NCBI GenBank assembly: GCA_964537055.1 | Contig: CAZHYV010000005.1 | Span: forward strand, 163,252-227,251 | Source of the DNA: CAZHYV01 sp964537055 | Lineage (GTDB): Bacteria; Myxococcota_A; Polyangia; Palsa-1104; JAEUJZ01 | Reading direction: 5' to 3' | Length of the DNA stretch: 64,000 nt | In this document: positions 62,794 through 64,000 of the stretch, piece after piece | Numbering within the stretch: the first letter of the stretch is position 1 | Layout: every line of letters starts with the position of its first letter | Translations under genes and position numbers: made by a program | Notes under the pieces: generated by a model | What the model saw: the letters and a program-made list of their open reading frames with translations, nothing else | What the model was told of the DNA's origin: nothing | Databases searched by the model: none

Positions 62794-62865
62794 TGGGGCG
62801 TCGACAAGTGGTAAGTCACGGTGCTTTGAACTCCGCATTCGCAGGTTCGAATCCTGCCGCCCCAA
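62794..62865 (+). tRNA. tRNA-Gln (anticodon TTG)
   Basis: 72 nt. Acceptor stem TGGGGCG/CGCCCCA, D-arm with GTCGACAAGTGGTAAGTCAC, anticodon loop CTTTGAA (anticodon 62826-62828), T-arm GCAGGTTCGAATCCTGC. CCA is not encoded. The anticodon stem has one T-T mismatch. Confidence 0.95.
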
Positions 62866-62890
62866 TACCCTCAAACTTCCCTTGTGACCT

Positions 62891-63841
62891 ATGATGAAAG
62901 CACTGAGTGTCTTTTCAGGAAATGCCCATCGCGAACTAGCCGAATCCATCTGCCAATGCGTTGACGTCCGCTTAGGAGCGGCGGAGATACATATGTTCTC
63001 GGATGGGGAAACTTCGGTAGAAATTAAAGAGAACGTTCGTGGAATCCATTGCTTTGTAGTGCAGCCCACGTGCTCGCCTACCAACCATAACATGATGGAA
63101 CTTTTGCTCATAATCGATGCACTGAAACGAGCCTCCGCAGGCTCGATTGCAGCGATCATTCCTTATTTTGGCTACGCAAGGCAAGACCGTAAGGTAAAGC
63201 CTAGGACGCCGATTTCTTCAAAATTGGTCGCCGATTTGATTACCGCCGCAGGAGCAGATCGGGTGATTTCGATTGACCTCCATGCCGGACAGATACAAGG
63301 CTTCTTCAACATCCCAGTCGACCATTTGTACGCAGCACCTGTATTTCTTGATGACCTCCGCTTCCAGGAGTTGGTAGGACCAAACACGATTGTGATATCG
63401 CCTGATGCAGGTGGCGTAGAACGGGCACGCGCATACTCTAAGCGGATGGATGCCTCGCTGGCAATCATCGATAAACGGAGGCCAGCACCCAATATCTCGG
63501 AAGTGATGAACATTATTGGGGACGTCAGCGATAAGCATGCGGTGATTATCGACGATATCGTTGATACAGCAGGCACGCTTACTGCCGCAGCAAAGGCCGT
63601 GATGGACCATGGCGCTACATCAGTGGTCGCTTACATCACCCATGGTGTTCTATCTGGTCCAGCGATCCAGCGTATCGAAGAATCGGCCCTTTCCGAGGTT
63701 GTGGTTACCGATACAATACCGCTTTCAGCGCAGGCAAAGGCCTGTAAAAAAATTCGGGTTTTATCCGTAGCACGGCTTCTTGGAGAAGCTATCAAACGAA
63801 TCCATTACGGTGACTCTATCTCTAGCCTCTTTGTGACGTAG
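62891..63841 (+). CDS. prs: Ribose-phosphate pyrophosphokinase
   Basis: 316 residues, normal for bacterial Prs. Makes PRPP from ribose 5-phosphate and ATP for nucleotide, His and Trp synthesis. Present are FSDGETSVEIKENVRG, the ATP loop IPYFGYARQDRKVKPRTPISSK, catalytic SIDLHAGQIQGFF, SPDAGGVERARAYSKR, and the PRPP-binding VIIDDIVDTAGTL. Starts 26 nt after tRNA-Gln, with tandem ATG codons and no Shine-Dalgarno; it probably shares the tRNA transcript. Confidence 0.97.
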   Translation: MMKALSVFSGNAHRELAESICQCVDVRLGAAEIHMFSDGETSVEIKENVRGIHCFVVQPTCSPTNHNMMELLLIIDALKRASAGSIAAIIPYFGYARQDRKVKPRTPISSKLVADLITAAGADRVISIDLHAGQIQGFFNIPVDHLYAAPVFLDDLRFQELVGPNTIVISPDAGGVERARAYSKRMDASLAIIDKRRPAPNISEVMNIIGDVSDKHAVIIDDIVDTAGTLTAAAKAVMDHGATSVVAYITHGVLSGPAIQRIEESALSEVVVTDTIPLSAQAKACKKIRVLSVARLLGEAIKRIHYGDSISSLFVT

Positions 63842-63874
63842 TACCTTTTCGTAAGGTAGGGCCTTCTCTTTCTA

Positions 63875-63903
63875 TTGACATTTTATAGGAATCCGACAGA
63901 ATA
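63875..63903 (+). promoter_or_regulatory. Promoter of tRNA-Leu
   Basis: Perfect TTGACA (63875-63880), 17 nt, AGAATA (63898-63903); the tRNA begins 14 nt later. Confidence 0.45.
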
Positions 63904-63916
63904 GGCTGTCTGTTTT

Positions 63917-64000
<84 letters not shown>

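Overview
The window looks like a gene-dense bacterial chromosome segment of moderate GC (mid-40s percent by eye) from a Gram-negative organism. It encodes OmpA-type and barrel-like outer membrane proteins, a TonB-like transducer and many lipoproteins. Several features point to the Myxococcota/deltaproteobacterial area: a MYXO-CTERM-like C-terminal signal (32346-33401), a DUF1844 protein encoded with a small acidic protein, and gyrA followed by a CDP-alcohol phosphatidyltransferase gene. Low GC and compact spacing would suit a reduced-genome relative such as Pajaroellobacter. That genus name is a guess from memory, not a result.

Layout. 1-7.6 kb: two lipoprotein genes (one cut by the window edge), an EgtD-like methyltransferase, alkyladenine glycosylase, guaA, an exported propeller protein and a C39-like lipoprotein. 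7.6-14 kb: a DUF4143 ATPase, then gyrA / CDP-alcohol transferase / acidic protein / DUF1844 and a Spo0M-like protein. 14-26 kb: lipoproteins, a putative exported HExxH protease, phosphomannomutase, xseA, a TonB-like protein, and a three-gene operon of a lipoprotein plus a heterodimeric ABC exporter. 26-37 kb: ligase-associated exonuclease, sulfurtransferase, OmpA/TSP3 protein, DUF11 protein, hisS, xth and bcp. 36.5-43.5 kb: a run of exported proteins containing two more HExxH paralogues, a leucine-rich-repeat lipoprotein and a barrel-like protein, next to tRNA-Thr. 43.5-46.7 kb: a graveyard holding an IS630 remnant and a decayed diversity-generating retroelement (DGR). 47-64 kb: a parS-like site, kamA, putA, nth, glyS, rplM-rpsI, mltG-ruvX, tRNA-Gln, prs and tRNA-Leu.

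The most notable items are four. (1) A dead DGR with an FGE-fold surface lipoprotein as likely target, an Avd-like gene, and a reverse transcriptase that is inverted, deleted and stop-interrupted. (2) A three-member family of exported proteins with HExxH-x5/6-H, two of which carry a second domain copy that has lost the motif residues. (3) Repeated placement of a sigma70-type -10 hexamer 6-8 nt before a start codon that lacks a Shine-Dalgarno sequence (including gyrA and, by its -10 only, hisS), suggesting common leaderless transcripts. (4) A single near-perfect parS palindrome. Everything here is read by eye; no searches were run.
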